This document shows positions 42,377 through 51,106 of a DNA stretch of 64,000 nt, piece by piece; position 1 is the stretch's first letter; the number at the start of each line of letters is the position of its first letter. The notes below the pieces were generated by a model. It had not been told where the DNA came from and searched no databases. It worked only from the letters and a program-made list of their open reading frames with translations. The position numbers and the translations under genes are program-made. The DNA is from Opitutaceae bacterium (lineage in GTDB: Bacteria; Verrucomicrobiota; Verrucomicrobiia; Opitutales; Opitutaceae): positions 124,001-188,000 of the forward strand of contig JAEUGW010000032.1 of assembly GCA_016795565.1 (NCBI GenBank), written 5' to 3'.

Positions 42377-42385
42377 GACTCGGCG

Positions 42386-42652
42386 TCACGGTGCCAGCCT
42401 CGCCATGCGCTTGTGCACCGCGCGGTGCTGTGCCCGTGGTGAAAGCAGTGCCGGCGCGACCGGCAATTCGACCGCCACGTTCGCCCTGAGCCACGCGCGG
42501 GCCTCCTCCGCCCGGGGCAACGCCGCGCGCACCAGGCGGTGCGCGGGCGTGGCCTGACAGCAATCGAACTGCGCGGCCACGCGCAGTTCGATTTCCGCCT
42601 GACTGAGATGGTTCAGTAGGCGGAGTTTCGTGTTCGGGTGGACGGGCCTCAC
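42386..42652 (-). CDS. Small hypothetical protein of the mobile element
   Basis: The 88-residue product is helical and rich in Arg and Ala (NTKLRLLNHLSQAEIELRVAAQFDC, ALPRAEEARAWLRANVAVELPVAPALLSP in parts). It starts with GTG overlapping the stop of the preceding gene (GTGA at 42649-42652), a strong sign that it is really translated. No family is recognised. It is followed nine bases later by the frameshifted gene. Confidence 0.6.
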   Translation of the reverse strand: MRPVHPNTKLRLLNHLSQAEIELRVAAQFDCCQATPAHRLVRAALPRAEEARAWLRANVAVELPVAPALLSPRAQHRAVHKRMARLAP

Positions 42653-43101
42653 GCCGCGAGTCTCGCGCCGGCTTTCGGCGGAGTTTGCGGCGTGGTCGCA
42701 ACGCTGCCCTGCGTGAACTCCCGTCGGGTCTGGCGGTCCTTCTCGCGGAACACAGCCTGCACGAAGGCGCGGTCCTTGTAGTAGGGGCTCACGCCCTGGA
42801 GATCCGCGTCGACCCGCGCCTTCGCTTCCGGCGACTGCGAGGCGTAGAACGCCTGGGCGGCGGGGAGCTGCTTCATGATGAGCTTCATGTCCGTCTCGTG
42901 CTTCTGCACGCGGTGGAGGATGAAGGTGTCGATCGCGCGTTCGGGATGTTCGCGGACGAGACGGCTGTAGTAGAGCAGGTCGTCCGGATTCTCCTTCTTG
43001 TAGGCGGCGATCTTCTCCTTCACTTCCGGGTTGTCACGAAACACCAGCGGCTTCGGTTTGTCGGTTTCTGTTTTCTTGTCGGGTTTTTGGTCGATGGCCA
43101 T
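42649..43101 (-). CDS. Hypothetical soluble protein of the mobile element
   Basis: The 150-residue product is charged and mostly helical, with a Lys/Asp-rich N-terminus and the segment YSRLVREHPERAIDTFILHRVQKHETDMKLIMKQLPAAQ (in parts). It has no signal peptide, membrane helix or recognised domain. It is part of the tight leftward series: it overlaps the next gene by four bases and lies 12 bases after the previous one. It may be an accessory or transfer-related factor, but this is only context. Confidence 0.65.
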   Translation of the reverse strand: MAIDQKPDKKTETDKPKPLVFRDNPEVKEKIAAYKKENPDDLLYYSRLVREHPERAIDTFILHRVQKHETDMKLIMKQLPAAQAFYASQSPEAKARVDADLQGVSPYYKDRAFVQAVFREKDRQTRREFTQGSVATTPQTPPKAGARLAA

Positions 43102-43113
43102 ATGCGTATGGGG

Positions 43114-43404
43114 TCAGGCCGCCTCTTCGCGTGCAGGCGGCATTGGCACGGGGCGGTCATCCCGCCCGAAGGATTGAGTGAGCACCGGGTTGAACGGCGG
43201 TTCGTCTGGGCCCCGCACGAGGCGGAGGGCCAGGTCGAACTGCGCGCAAAGGTCGGCGCACTCGTGGCGGGCCAGCGCGAAGGCCATGAGGCTCTTGGCC
43301 TCGATCTTCGGGCTGGCCCCGGTGAACCGCCGGTTCAGCTCGTCGGCCGCGGCAAAGAATTCCGCGGCGACGGGCTCCGGCAGTTGAAGGGTCAATGTAA
43401 TCAT
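43114..43404 (-). CDS. Small hypothetical protein following the pilus genes
   Basis: The 96-residue product starts MITLTLQLPEPVAAEFFAAADELNRRF, a short beta-strand followed by a helix, like the first part of ribbon-helix-helix or similar small DNA-binding proteins. The resemblance is weak. It overlaps the upstream PilO-like gene by four bases (ATGA), so it belongs to the same operon. No function is assigned. Confidence 0.6.
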   Translation of the reverse strand: MITLTLQLPEPVAAEFFAAADELNRRFTGASPKIEAKSLMAFALARHECADLCAQFDLALRLVRGPDEPPFNPVLTQSFGRDDRPVPMPPAREEAA

Positions 43405-43976
43405 GGTTTTGGTGGGTTGGGGTTTGCTTTGGTTACCCCGGCCCTGGACCCCGAGGGAGTGGGCCGGAACAAAGGGTCGTTGGCAGCGGTGGATGCAGCC
43501 CGGACAACGCGCAGCTCGATGCGGATCCCGGAGAAACGGCGGTCGCGCCCGAGCCCCGAGGCCCGCATGGTGACGGTTTCGAGGATGAGTCCCGGCTTCT
43601 TTCTGAGGGAGTCGAGCAGCGCCAGATGGCGCGCCCACGCTTCGAGATGCGGTTCCACGCAGATGACCGCCGCCCGGTCGTCGGCCGTCCATTCCCAGTG
43701 CCAGGCGGGGCCGACTTCCAAGACGAGTGCATCCAAGGCAGCGCGCGTCCACGCCTGCTGCTCCAACTCGGCCCGCCGCTTTCGCCACGAAGCGAGGGCC
43801 GTGTCAGTGTTGTCGCGCAGCTCCGCAACCTCGGCCGTCAGCGCGACCGTCTCCGCATCCGGAGGCGGCGGCACCGGACGCCACCGATCACGCGCAAACC
43901 AGGCAACACTGACGGTGAGGACGCTGAAACCAAGGAGCAGCCAGACGCCGCGTGATACTTTCAAGGTCGGGCTCAC
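43401..43976 (-). CDS. PilO/GspM-like inner-membrane pilus assembly protein
   Basis: The 191-residue protein has a short cytoplasmic leader, one membrane helix (GVWLLLGFSVLTVSVAWF, about 9-27), a coiled-coil (ETVALTAEVAELRDNTDTALASWRKRRAELEQQ in parts) and a C-terminal alpha-beta domain. This is the layout of PilO or GspM proteins of the type IV pilus/type II secretion inner-membrane platform. It starts with GTG at 43976, overlapping the stop of the PilN/GspL-like gene (GTGA), which supports a functional pair. Sequence identity to PilO is not evident, so the call rests on topology and position. Confidence 0.6.
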   Translation of the reverse strand: MSPTLKVSRGVWLLLGFSVLTVSVAWFARDRWRPVPPPPDAETVALTAEVAELRDNTDTALASWRKRRAELEQQAWTRAALDALVLEVGPAWHWEWTADDRAAVICVEPHLEAWARHLALLDSLRKKPGLILETVTMRASGLGRDRRFSGIRIELRVVRAASTAANDPLFRPTPSGSRAGVTKANPNPPKP

Positions 43977-45220
43977 GGCACGAATTTCCCCGAGGCGGTG
44001 AAGGCGCCACCCGGACTGGGATGCAGCGACACGGTCCAGGACGATCCGGCCGGTGCGATGGCTTGGCGCCAGCGCTCCAGCAGGCCGGCCGGCGCGGTCA
44101 GGGCGACCCAGCCGCTCACCTCGAAATCCTTTCGGGCGATGCGTAGCGACGTGAGCACGACTTCGGCCGGCGGCTGGATCGAGAGCGCGCGCAGCAATGC
44201 GCCGCACGGCGCTCCACCGGCCCCGCTCTCGACCAGGCTGCGGAGGGAGGTGATTTCCGCAGCGTTCTGCCGCAGATGGGCGGCTTCGGCGCGAAGCGTT
44301 CCCAGACGGGCCTGACGGCCGTCCAACTCGGTGCGGACGGCAAGCCAGTCGCGTCCCTGGGTGAAGCCCGCCCAGCCGGCGGCACAGAGGAGGGCGATGC
44401 TCGCGGCCACGGCCAGGCGTTGCACCGTGACGGTCGGTGGTCGCGGCAGCAATTGCGCAGGGTGGTAATGCGGGAGGGTCACGCGACGGTCGATGGCTTC
44501 GTCCAGACGGAGATTTTCGAGGTTCGGCCGTTCGCCTTCACCGATGAACGATGCCAGTGCTTCGGACACTTCGGCGTCCGAACAGATGACCAACACCGGC
44601 TCTTCGGGGCTTTCGGCCAGAATCGCGGCCAGCCATTGGCCGACATCGGTGAGCGCGGAGTCGCCGTGCCAACTGTGGACGGTGCGAGTGGCATCGGCCG
44701 GATGACGGTAAACCACGGCCCGCCCGGCCTGCGCGGCGACCACGGTCAATGCCCCCGAGTCGGTCCACTCATCCGGCAAAGCGTGCAGGAATGTTGCGAG
44801 CGGCCATGCGGAATCGACCGCAAGGCCGAGCCGGGCCAGCCGCGTGGCGAGATCGAGCAGTTGCGGCTCCGTCTCGAAATGAATGATTGTCGTGAAGCCA
44901 TCGCCGGCCGGGAGGATCGGTTCATGTCCCCACGCGTGGTCGGGATGAGCCATCGCCGGGTATTCGGCGGCGAGGCACGCCGCCACCACCGGCCGGGTGC
45001 CCTGCGGGCAGGCAACGGCGACCGACTCCAGCGTGTCGGGCTGGTAGATCAGGCGCAGCCGGACGGGTTTGGGCTCCTCGGCGAAGAGCGCCGCGAGCAG
45101 TTCGGCCGCGTGCGCGACATTCTGGATCGACGCGGATGGCCCTCGGTCGGGCAGCCACCAGCGTTCGCCCCAGAGGAGCACGGTGCGCGGGTCAGAGGGA
45201 CGTGATGTAAACATAAACAT
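43973..45220 (-). CDS. PilM-PilN / GspL-like pilus assembly platform protein
   Basis: The 415-residue protein has a cytoplasmic part of about 260 residues with an actin-like flavour, a membrane helix (LAVAASIALLCAAGWAGFT, near 275-293), a coiled-coil, and a periplasmic PilN-type domain with the recognisable LLRALSIQPPAEVVLTSLRIARKDFEVSGWV. This resembles GspL, or a PilM-PilN fusion, which links the assembly ATPase to the inner-membrane platform. It overlaps the pilin gene upstream by 29 bases and the PilO-like gene downstream by four. Confidence 0.75.
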   Translation of the reverse strand: MFMFTSRPSDPRTVLLWGERWWLPDRGPSASIQNVAHAAELLAALFAEEPKPVRLRLIYQPDTLESVAVACPQGTRPVVAACLAAEYPAMAHPDHAWGHEPILPAGDGFTTIIHFETEPQLLDLATRLARLGLAVDSAWPLATFLHALPDEWTDSGALTVVAAQAGRAVVYRHPADATRTVHSWHGDSALTDVGQWLAAILAESPEEPVLVICSDAEVSEALASFIGEGERPNLENLRLDEAIDRRVTLPHYHPAQLLPRPPTVTVQRLAVAASIALLCAAGWAGFTQGRDWLAVRTELDGRQARLGTLRAEAAHLRQNAAEITSLRSLVESGAGGAPCGALLRALSIQPPAEVVLTSLRIARKDFEVSGWVALTAPAGLLERWRQAIAPAGSSWTVSLHPSPGGAFTASGKFVP

Positions 45221-45947
45221 CGGTCACACCCGCCGCCGGAGCGGCATACGCCACCACGCCGGTGTCGCAGGCGGTGCCCTCGGCCGGCGTCAGCTGCGCT
45301 CCGTTCATCGCCCGCGCCAATTCATACGCATCCTTCGCCGGGACCGCCGGGATGACGAGGTAGGCGACGACGTAGTTGGCGTTGATGTCCGTGAGGCCAT
45401 CGAGGCGGAAGTTCGCACCCTGGGCGGCCGAAGGTGCCTGCGCGGGATTGGCGGTGCGTGCCTCGACGCGCGTCACGGCCGACCAGTTGCGCAGTGGGGC
45501 GGCGTCGGGGGTCACCACGAACGCCTGCTGCGACTGGCTCCAGGTCATTTCGTTGCCGGTGCCCGACGAGGCAAAGAACTGGCTGCCCATGCGCAGGTTG
45601 ATCGGGCGTTCGATTTTTCCCGTGGCGAGCAGCACCGTGTCGAGCCGTGCGCCGTTGCCCTTCGCGGAGTCGGTGGCGCCGGTAAGAGCGGCGCCGGCGC
45701 ACGGCACGCCAGTGCCTTCCGTGCGGGGGATGCTGCCGTTGCCGCCCGGCATCGAGATGAAGTCGGTGATCGCCGTCTTCAGTGTATCGATGGTCTTTTG
45801 GACCTGTTGGATGCGCGCATTGCGCAGCGCATCGAAGCCTTTCGGCAGCAGAAGGCCGACGAGCACGCTCACGATTGCGAGCACGAGGACGAGTTCGAGC
45901 AGGGAGTAGCCCTGCGTTGAGGAGGGTTTGGTTCGGTGGGTTTTCAT
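45192..45947 (-). CDS. Type IV pilin / GspG-like major pseudopilin
   Basis: The 251-residue protein has a class III prepilin signal: a short basic leader ending at Gly13, then YSLLELVLVLAIVSVLVGLLLP with Glu at mature position 5. Cleavage by a prepilin peptidase and assembly into a filament are expected. The C-terminal domain (about 200 residues) contains two visible cysteines (PCAGAA and ACDTGV) that could form a disulfide. It is the second gene of this type in the operon and, because it lies between the ATPase and PilN, is the better candidate for the major subunit. Confidence 0.88.
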   Translation of the reverse strand: MKTHRTKPSSTQGYSLLELVLVLAIVSVLVGLLLPKGFDALRNARIQQVQKTIDTLKTAITDFISMPGGNGSIPRTEGTGVPCAGAALTGATDSAKGNGARLDTVLLATGKIERPINLRMGSQFFASSGTGNEMTWSQSQQAFVVTPDAAPLRNWSAVTRVEARTANPAQAPSAAQGANFRLDGLTDINANYVVAYLVIPAVPAKDAYELARAMNGAQLTPAEGTACDTGVVAYAAPAAGVTDVYVYITSL

Positions 45948-45985
45948 GCGGGTGGTGGGTTGTGGGCCGGAAGGCCCGGGTGAAA

Positions 45986-47182
45986 TCAAAGCACGTGGGC
46001 GACCTGTTCGATGGTGGTGAGTCCGCGCGCCGCGGCGGCCAGGCCGTGCTGCCACAAGGTGAGGAGGCCTTCGCGTTCGCGGAGAGCGACGAGCTCCGCC
46101 AGCGGCGCATTGGCGGCGATGAGCGGCAGGAATTTCCGGACGGGGATGACCTCGTGGATTGCGAGCCGCCCGCGGAAGCCGCGCTGCCGGCATGCGGGGC
46201 AGCCGACCGGCTGGCAGAATTCCGCATCCGGCAGGCGGTGGACTTCCCGCAGGCGCGCGTTGTCGGGATGCGGCGCGCGGCATTCCCGGCAAAGCCGGCG
46301 CACGAGCCGCTGGGCGGCAATGAGCCGCAGGGACGCGGCCAGAAGGAAGCTTTCGACGCCCAGGTCGCGCAGGCGCGGGACGGAGGCGAGTGCGTCGTTC
46401 GTGTGCAGAGTGGAAAGCACCAGATGCCCGGTGAGCGCCGCGCGGATGGCGAGCTGGGCCGTCTCCGCGTCGCGGGTTTCGCCAACCAGGAGCACGTCGG
46501 GGTTCTGGCGCAGGAGCGCCCGCAGGGAGGAGGCGAAGGTGAGTCCGATCTTCTCGCGGATCTCCGTCTGTCGGATGCTGGGAAACTCGTATTCGACCGG
46601 ATCCTCCAGCGTGTGGATCACGCGGGCCTGGTGATCGAGGACGTGCAGCGCCGCGTGGAGTGTTGTCGTCTTGCCCGAGCCGGTCGGCCCGGTGAGGTAG
46701 ATGAGGCCGACGGGGCCGGCCAGCGCTTCGCGCACGGCTTCGGCCTGCGGCGGTGCCAGCCCGAGTTCGCCGAAGTCCTGGCCGGGCATCGTCTGGTCGA
46801 GGAGCCGGATGACGAGGCTTTCCCCATGCACGGTCGGAAGCGTCGAAAGTCGCAGGTGGAAGCGGCGGTCCTTCTCACGCAGCACGGCCCGGCCGTCTTG
46901 GGGCAGGCGTTTCTCGGTGATGTCCATGCCGCCGAAGATTTTCCCGCGCGAAAGCAGGGGCTCCCTTTGCGTCATGGGCAGCCGCGCGTGCTCGCGCATC
47001 TCGCCGTCGAGCCGAAAGCGGACGACCAAGCCGTCCTCCTTGGGCTCGAAGTGGACGTCGCTTGCGCCCTCGCTCACCGCGGCGCGCAGGATTTCATCGA
47101 GCGTCCGGGTCGGATCGCCGCTCGCTTCCGCGGCGGAGCGGACCGCGGGTCGTGGACGAAGGGTGGGGATAAAATCGAGCAT
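45986..47182 (-). CDS. GspE/PilB-type assembly ATPase
   Basis: The 398-residue protein is a secretion ATPase with ASDVHFEP (40-47), Walker A GPTGSGKT (165-172), an Asp box (HTLEDPVEYEF), Walker B-like RALLRQNPDVLLVGETRDAETAQLA and a His box (TGHLVLSTLHTND). A four-cysteine zinc motif (CREC ... CPAC) near 305-340 is typical of GspE/PilB extension ATPases and absent from PilT and VirB11. It lacks the usual long N-terminal GspE domain. It powers pilus extension and is the only such ATPase visible; no PilT or VirB11 gene is seen. Confidence 0.92.
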   Translation of the reverse strand: MLDFIPTLRPRPAVRSAAEASGDPTRTLDEILRAAVSEGASDVHFEPKEDGLVVRFRLDGEMREHARLPMTQREPLLSRGKIFGGMDITEKRLPQDGRAVLREKDRRFHLRLSTLPTVHGESLVIRLLDQTMPGQDFGELGLAPPQAEAVREALAGPVGLIYLTGPTGSGKTTTLHAALHVLDHQARVIHTLEDPVEYEFPSIRQTEIREKIGLTFASSLRALLRQNPDVLLVGETRDAETAQLAIRAALTGHLVLSTLHTNDALASVPRLRDLGVESFLLAASLRLIAAQRLVRRLCRECRAPHPDNARLREVHRLPDAEFCQPVGCPACRQRGFRGRLAIHEVIPVRKFLPLIAANAPLAELVALREREGLLTLWQHGLAAAARGLTTIEQVAHVL

Positions 47183-47185
47183 GGG

Positions 47186-48580
47186 TCAGCGCACGAGCCG
47201 GGGCGTGAGGAAGATCACCAGTTCGGTCCGGTTGGAGAGGGTTGCCTTGCTCCGGAAGACGCGGCCGACAACCGGCACGGCTCCAAGCACGGGCACGGCC
47301 CGGGTGGAGTCGCCTGAGTCCTCCGAGATGAGCCCGCCAATCACGGCGGTTTCGCCATCGCGCAGCCGCACGATGGTCGAGGCTTGCTTCACTTCGGTGA
47401 CCGGCGCGGTCTGGCGCCCATCCGGACTGGTGACGATGGCCTGTAGGCGCGTGATTGCCGGAAGCACATCGAGGGTGACGACGCCGTCGCCATCGATCTG
47501 GGGTGTGATGGCGAGGATTGTTCCGATGGTGATGGTCGAGACCGAGAAACTTTCCTGCGTCTGGTTGACCGGCGTGGTGGTTCCGCCTTGCTGGTAGGTG
47601 GTGGACTGCTGGAGCCGGAAGAATGGACGATCCTGGCCCACCTTGATGAAAGCGGTTTGGTTGTTCAGGGCGCGCAGCTTCGGCTGGGCGACCGTTTTGA
47701 CCTGTCCCTGCTGCTGGAGGGCGTGGATGACCGCCGTGGCCCGGCCGAAGCCCAGGTTCGCCGCGAAGGTGTTGGCGGCGAGGAGCGTGCCGCCCACGCC
47801 GGACACCTCCACTGGCGCCGAGGCGGTGAGATTCACGCTGCCGGCCGTCGTGGCCGCAAGATCCCAGTCGACGCCGAGCTTCTGCTCGTCGTGCAGCGTC
47901 ACCTCGACGATGCGGGCCTCGATTTCCACCTGCCGGGTGATGCGCCGGTTCACCAGTTCGATAAAGGCGCGGATGGTCTCATGGCGCCGGACGGGTGCCG
48001 TCACCTGCGCCACGCCGCTGAATTTGTTCAAAATCAGGCTGTCGCCGTCCTTGAGCATTGCCCGCAGCTCGGCCTCGAGTCCGCTCCAGAACGTGTTCTG
48101 GTTTTCCTGGCTGATGCTGACCTGGGTGGCGTCGGTTTGAGCCTGAGTGTTGCTTCCTTGCGTTTGGGATGCCGTCAGTGCCTGCCCGTTGGCGCCGTAG
48201 CCATTGTTCACCCCGCCCAGTGTGATCGAGGCGCTGCCCGAGCCGCTGCGCGTCAACTGTGGATAGTCGATCGCGTAAAGGACGGTCCGGCGGAAGCGCA
48301 CGGCCATGCCGTCCGGTGTCTCCTCGAAGTAATATCCGCCCGGTTCGGTCAGGGCCGTCAGTGCCGAGCGCAGCGTGCCGTGGTTGATCTCGGTGGTGAT
48401 TTCGCCGGTGACGTCCGGGTCGATCAAAATATTGGTCTGCGCCGCGCGGGCGAGCGAGCGCAGGGCGGTGGGAAGCGGCGCGTTTTCGAGCCGGAGATTT
48501 TCGACGGGACGGTCGAGCAGGCCAGGAGAGGGCGCGGCCGCGACGGCCGTGACGGTGAGGAGGAAAAGGAGAAACTTCAT
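47186..48580 (-). CDS. Secretin (PilN/MshL/GspD-like outer-membrane channel)
   Basis: The 464-residue protein has a signal peptide, a short N0/STN-type domain (LLDRPVENLRLENAPLPTALRSLARAAQTNILID), and a C-terminal secretin domain with VEIEARIVEVTLHDEQKLGVDWD, GQVKTVAQPKLRALNNQTAFIKVG and the closing AVIGGLISE ... ELVIFLTPRLV. Secretins form a multimeric outer-membrane gate for pili or secreted proteins. The central Ser/Gln/Asn-rich linker is a feature of MshL- or R64 PilN-like secretins. It overlaps the adhesin gene by four bases and lies three bases before the ATPase gene. Confidence 0.92.
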   Translation of the reverse strand: MKFLLFLLTVTAVAAAPSPGLLDRPVENLRLENAPLPTALRSLARAAQTNILIDPDVTGEITTEINHGTLRSALTALTEPGGYYFEETPDGMAVRFRRTVLYAIDYPQLTRSGSGSASITLGGVNNGYGANGQALTASQTQGSNTQAQTDATQVSISQENQNTFWSGLEAELRAMLKDGDSLILNKFSGVAQVTAPVRRHETIRAFIELVNRRITRQVEIEARIVEVTLHDEQKLGVDWDLAATTAGSVNLTASAPVEVSGVGGTLLAANTFAANLGFGRATAVIHALQQQGQVKTVAQPKLRALNNQTAFIKVGQDRPFFRLQQSTTYQQGGTTTPVNQTQESFSVSTITIGTILAITPQIDGDGVVTLDVLPAITRLQAIVTSPDGRQTAPVTEVKQASTIVRLRDGETAVIGGLISEDSGDSTRAVPVLGAVPVVGRVFRSKATLSNRTELVIFLTPRLVR

Positions 48581-50154
48581 GGGTTGGGCTGGATGACGTA
48601 TGGGATGGATTCCGGCGTGCGGCCGGCTTGGAGGAAGGTGCGGCCGGCCGCGCGGTAGCGGACCACGACGGCCGCCTCCGCGTTGAAGCTCCGGGTCACG
48701 GGATTCGCCGGGAGATAGTTGCCGTCGCCGTCCTGCGTTGCCTGGATCGTGACGGTGCCGGGGCCGGTGAGGGTGAGGATGCCGCCCGCATAGGTCGCCG
48801 GTCCGCTGACGGCGAGCGCCACGGGCAACCCCGAACTGGAAGTCACACTCAGCGGAATGCCGGCGCCCACGTTCTGATCGGAGATAGCCGGGAAGGCGAT
48901 GGTTTGGGCCGTCTTCAGTTCGAAGAGCGCCTGGGCCGAGAGCGTCCGAGTCAGGATGAGGGCGATGGATGGCGCACTGCCGCTCGCGTCTCCGGCCCAG
49001 CCAATGAAACGATGAGTGGCGTCAGCCGCCGCCGTGATCGTCACGGTCGTCCCATACGGATAGCTGCCACCCGGCGTGACGCTGCCGCCGCTGCTGGCGC
49101 TGGTGACCAACGAGAAGCTCTTGGGCGAAAAATTGGCCTGCACGGTTTTCGCGCGGTCCATGAGCAGGGAGAACGGATTGGCCGCGCCGCCCGCATCGCC
49201 GCTCCAGCCGGCGAAGTCGTGCGCTCCATCCGGCGTCGCCGAAACCACCACACTACTTCCCGCATCGTAGGTGCCACCGGCCGTGACAGCGCCGCCAGCG
49301 CCCGCCAGCGTGACGAGCGCGTATTGCTCCGTCGTCGGCGCCACCACAGTGATCGATGCGGTTACGGATTGATACCAGCCGCTGCCGTCCGCGGCGGCGG
49401 AGCGGACGTGGTAGGTGCCCACATCGGTGAAGGTGAAGCTGGCGGAGCGCGTCGAATCCGCGCCGCTGCCCACCGGGCCACCTTGGTAGGGTTCGCCGGT
49501 CGCGAACCCCGCTTCGAAATTCCAAACGCCGTCCGGACGCTGGATGTCGAGATTGTGATTGGTGAGATTGCCGTCCGGGTCGGTGGCGTGGCCGGTGATG
49601 GTCAGGGTCGTTCCGGCGGTGACGGTCTGGTCACCTGGCACCAGCAGCGTGACGGTCGGCGGCTGGTTCTCTGGGGACGGGGTCGAGCCGCCATCGAAGG
49701 AAGTGTCCGTCCAGACCGTCGTTGCGTGGAGCAGCCGGTCATTGGTCGTGTAGCTCCAGGTCCGGACCGTGTAGGTTCCCGGCGTGAGCCCCGTCAAGTG
49801 CCAGGTGCCCGAGAAAGAACCATCGGCCGGGGTGCCGTTCGACGAATAGACGTTCACCCACGAGGAAACCCCGTCGACATTGCCCGGCCCGGACACGCTG
49901 ACGGAGGCCCCCGAGTTGCGGTAATTGCTGGCCACAACCCGCCCAATCAGCGTCGTGTCGCTCAGAAGTTCGATCCGACCCGGTGCGCTGTTCTGGGGAT
50001 AGTCGTCACAGGCCCAGGTAATCGAGAGCTGGATGTCGTAGGCGGACGAAGGGATCGTGATTGTCCGGTCAGTTGAAGTAGGGCTGGAGATGCTCTGAGC
50101 CGCGAGGCGTGCTCCGAGCAAAAAGAGCAAGGCGATGGGAAGGAGATTTTTCAT
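48577..50154 (-). CDS. Large secreted Ig-like / InlB-repeat protein, candidate pilus adhesin
   Basis: The 525-residue protein has a signal peptide (LLPIALLFLLGARLAAQ). An N-terminal domain of about 150 residues follows, then a PKD/Big-like domain (PPTVTLLVPGDQTVTAGTTLTITGHATDPDGN in parts). Two tandem InlB B-repeat-like modules each carry a FAGWSGDA or FIGWAGDA core and a QANF or QALF end, and a final MBG-like domain closes the protein. There is no catalytic site. It is embedded between pseudopilin and secretin genes with four-base overlaps on both sides, so it is almost certainly made with the pilus. A role in binding recipient cells, like PilV of IncI plasmids, is inference. Confidence 0.8.
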   Translation of the reverse strand: MKNLLPIALLFLLGARLAAQSISSPTSTDRTITIPSSAYDIQLSITWACDDYPQNSAPGRIELLSDTTLIGRVVASNYRNSGASVSVSGPGNVDGVSSWVNVYSSNGTPADGSFSGTWHLTGLTPGTYTVRTWSYTTNDRLLHATTVWTDTSFDGGSTPSPENQPPTVTLLVPGDQTVTAGTTLTITGHATDPDGNLTNHNLDIQRPDGVWNFEAGFATGEPYQGGPVGSGADSTRSASFTFTDVGTYHVRSAAADGSGWYQSVTASITVVAPTTEQYALVTLAGAGGAVTAGGTYDAGSSVVVSATPDGAHDFAGWSGDAGGAANPFSLLMDRAKTVQANFSPKSFSLVTSASSGGSVTPGGSYPYGTTVTITAAADATHRFIGWAGDASGSAPSIALILTRTLSAQALFELKTAQTIAFPAISDQNVGAGIPLSVTSSSGLPVALAVSGPATYAGGILTLTGPGTVTIQATQDGDGNYLPANPVTRSFNAEAAVVVRYRAAGRTFLQAGRTPESIPYVIQPNP

Positions 50155-51104
50155 TGGAGGGTGACGGTTGAATTTTCATGCAGGCGGAAGCGGAGGGCCT
50201 CGACACCGGGCCAGCTGGGGCCCCGGTTGATGGTGACGAGCCGGCCGCCGAGGATTTCGGGCGAGACGTTCGCCCCCGAATTCGCCGCTGCGCTGAAGGC
50301 GTTCGGCGTGTTGTTGAACGAGACGAAGGCCGCTTCGCTCGGATGGTTGTTGTTCACCGTGACATGGTATTTCTGCAGCACGATGCGCCGCACGCACAGC
50401 CGGCTGACCTGTGTCAGGCCGGAGGAGCCCGCCGACCAGGCGGCCAATTGCGCCGGTGTGAGCCGGCCCGACCAGTAGGCGGGTGGCTGCGCAGTCCGGC
50501 TTTCCCAGTCGTTCTGCCATAGCGCATCGAACCAGGCGGCGTTGCCCTCGAAGTCGGGCAGCGCGAGCTGGTCGGCGGGAGCCATGAGGCTCACCAACAG
50601 AAACCGCTGGCGGCCGGACTCGGCGGGACCGGCGAGGAGGAGCCGGGGATTGCCGAGCCCGTTGAACGCGATTCGCGCCAGCTCCGGTTGGACGGAGGGG
50701 GACGGGGCCGCGCCAATCTGCGGGGTCACGCCGCGCAGCCGGGCCACCTTGGCGAACCAGTCGGTGGCGCCAGTGGTGGCATAGATGTTGCCCGTCGAAG
50801 TGGAAAAGACGGTGACGGTGTCGCCGGAGCCGATGGTTCCGGGCAGAGCGGCCAGATTGAGGTTTGTCAGGTCCGTCTGCTCGAACGACGCGGTGATCGT
50901 TGCGGCCAGCTCATCGAGGCTGCGGTTCTCGGCATCGCGCCGGCCACGCAGCACGATCTCCTGCACCGAAGGAGCCAGCGAAGCGGCCAGCAAGCCCAGC
51001 ACGAAGAGGACGAGCACGATTTCGAGGAGAGAAAATCCGCGGCACAGGCGGCGGAGGTTGCCGCGCAGGAACCGGTGGGCATGAAGGTAGGTGTAGTGGA
51101 CCAT
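50151..51104 (-). CDS. Prepilin-like protein (minor pseudopilin)
   Basis: The 317-residue protein has a basic leader of 23 residues ending in Gly, then FSLLEIVLVLFVLGLLAASLAPS with Glu at +5, a standard type IV prepilin signal. The long C-terminal region (about 260 residues) is unlike a major pilin and fits a minor pilin or a large pseudopilin. It overlaps the adhesin gene by four bases, so the two may form a tip complex. Cleavage needs a prepilin peptidase, which is not seen in the window. Confidence 0.85.
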   Translation of the reverse strand: MVHYTYLHAHRFLRGNLRRLCRGFSLLEIVLVLFVLGLLAASLAPSVQEIVLRGRRDAENRSLDELAATITASFEQTDLTNLNLAALPGTIGSGDTVTVFSTSTGNIYATTGATDWFAKVARLRGVTPQIGAAPSPSVQPELARIAFNGLGNPRLLLAGPAESGRQRFLLVSLMAPADQLALPDFEGNAAWFDALWQNDWESRTAQPPAYWSGRLTPAQLAAWSAGSSGLTQVSRLCVRRIVLQKYHVTVNNNHPSEAAFVSFNNTPNAFSAAANSGANVSPEILGGRLVTINRGPSWPGVEALRFRLHENSTVTLQ

Positions 51105-51106
51105 AA

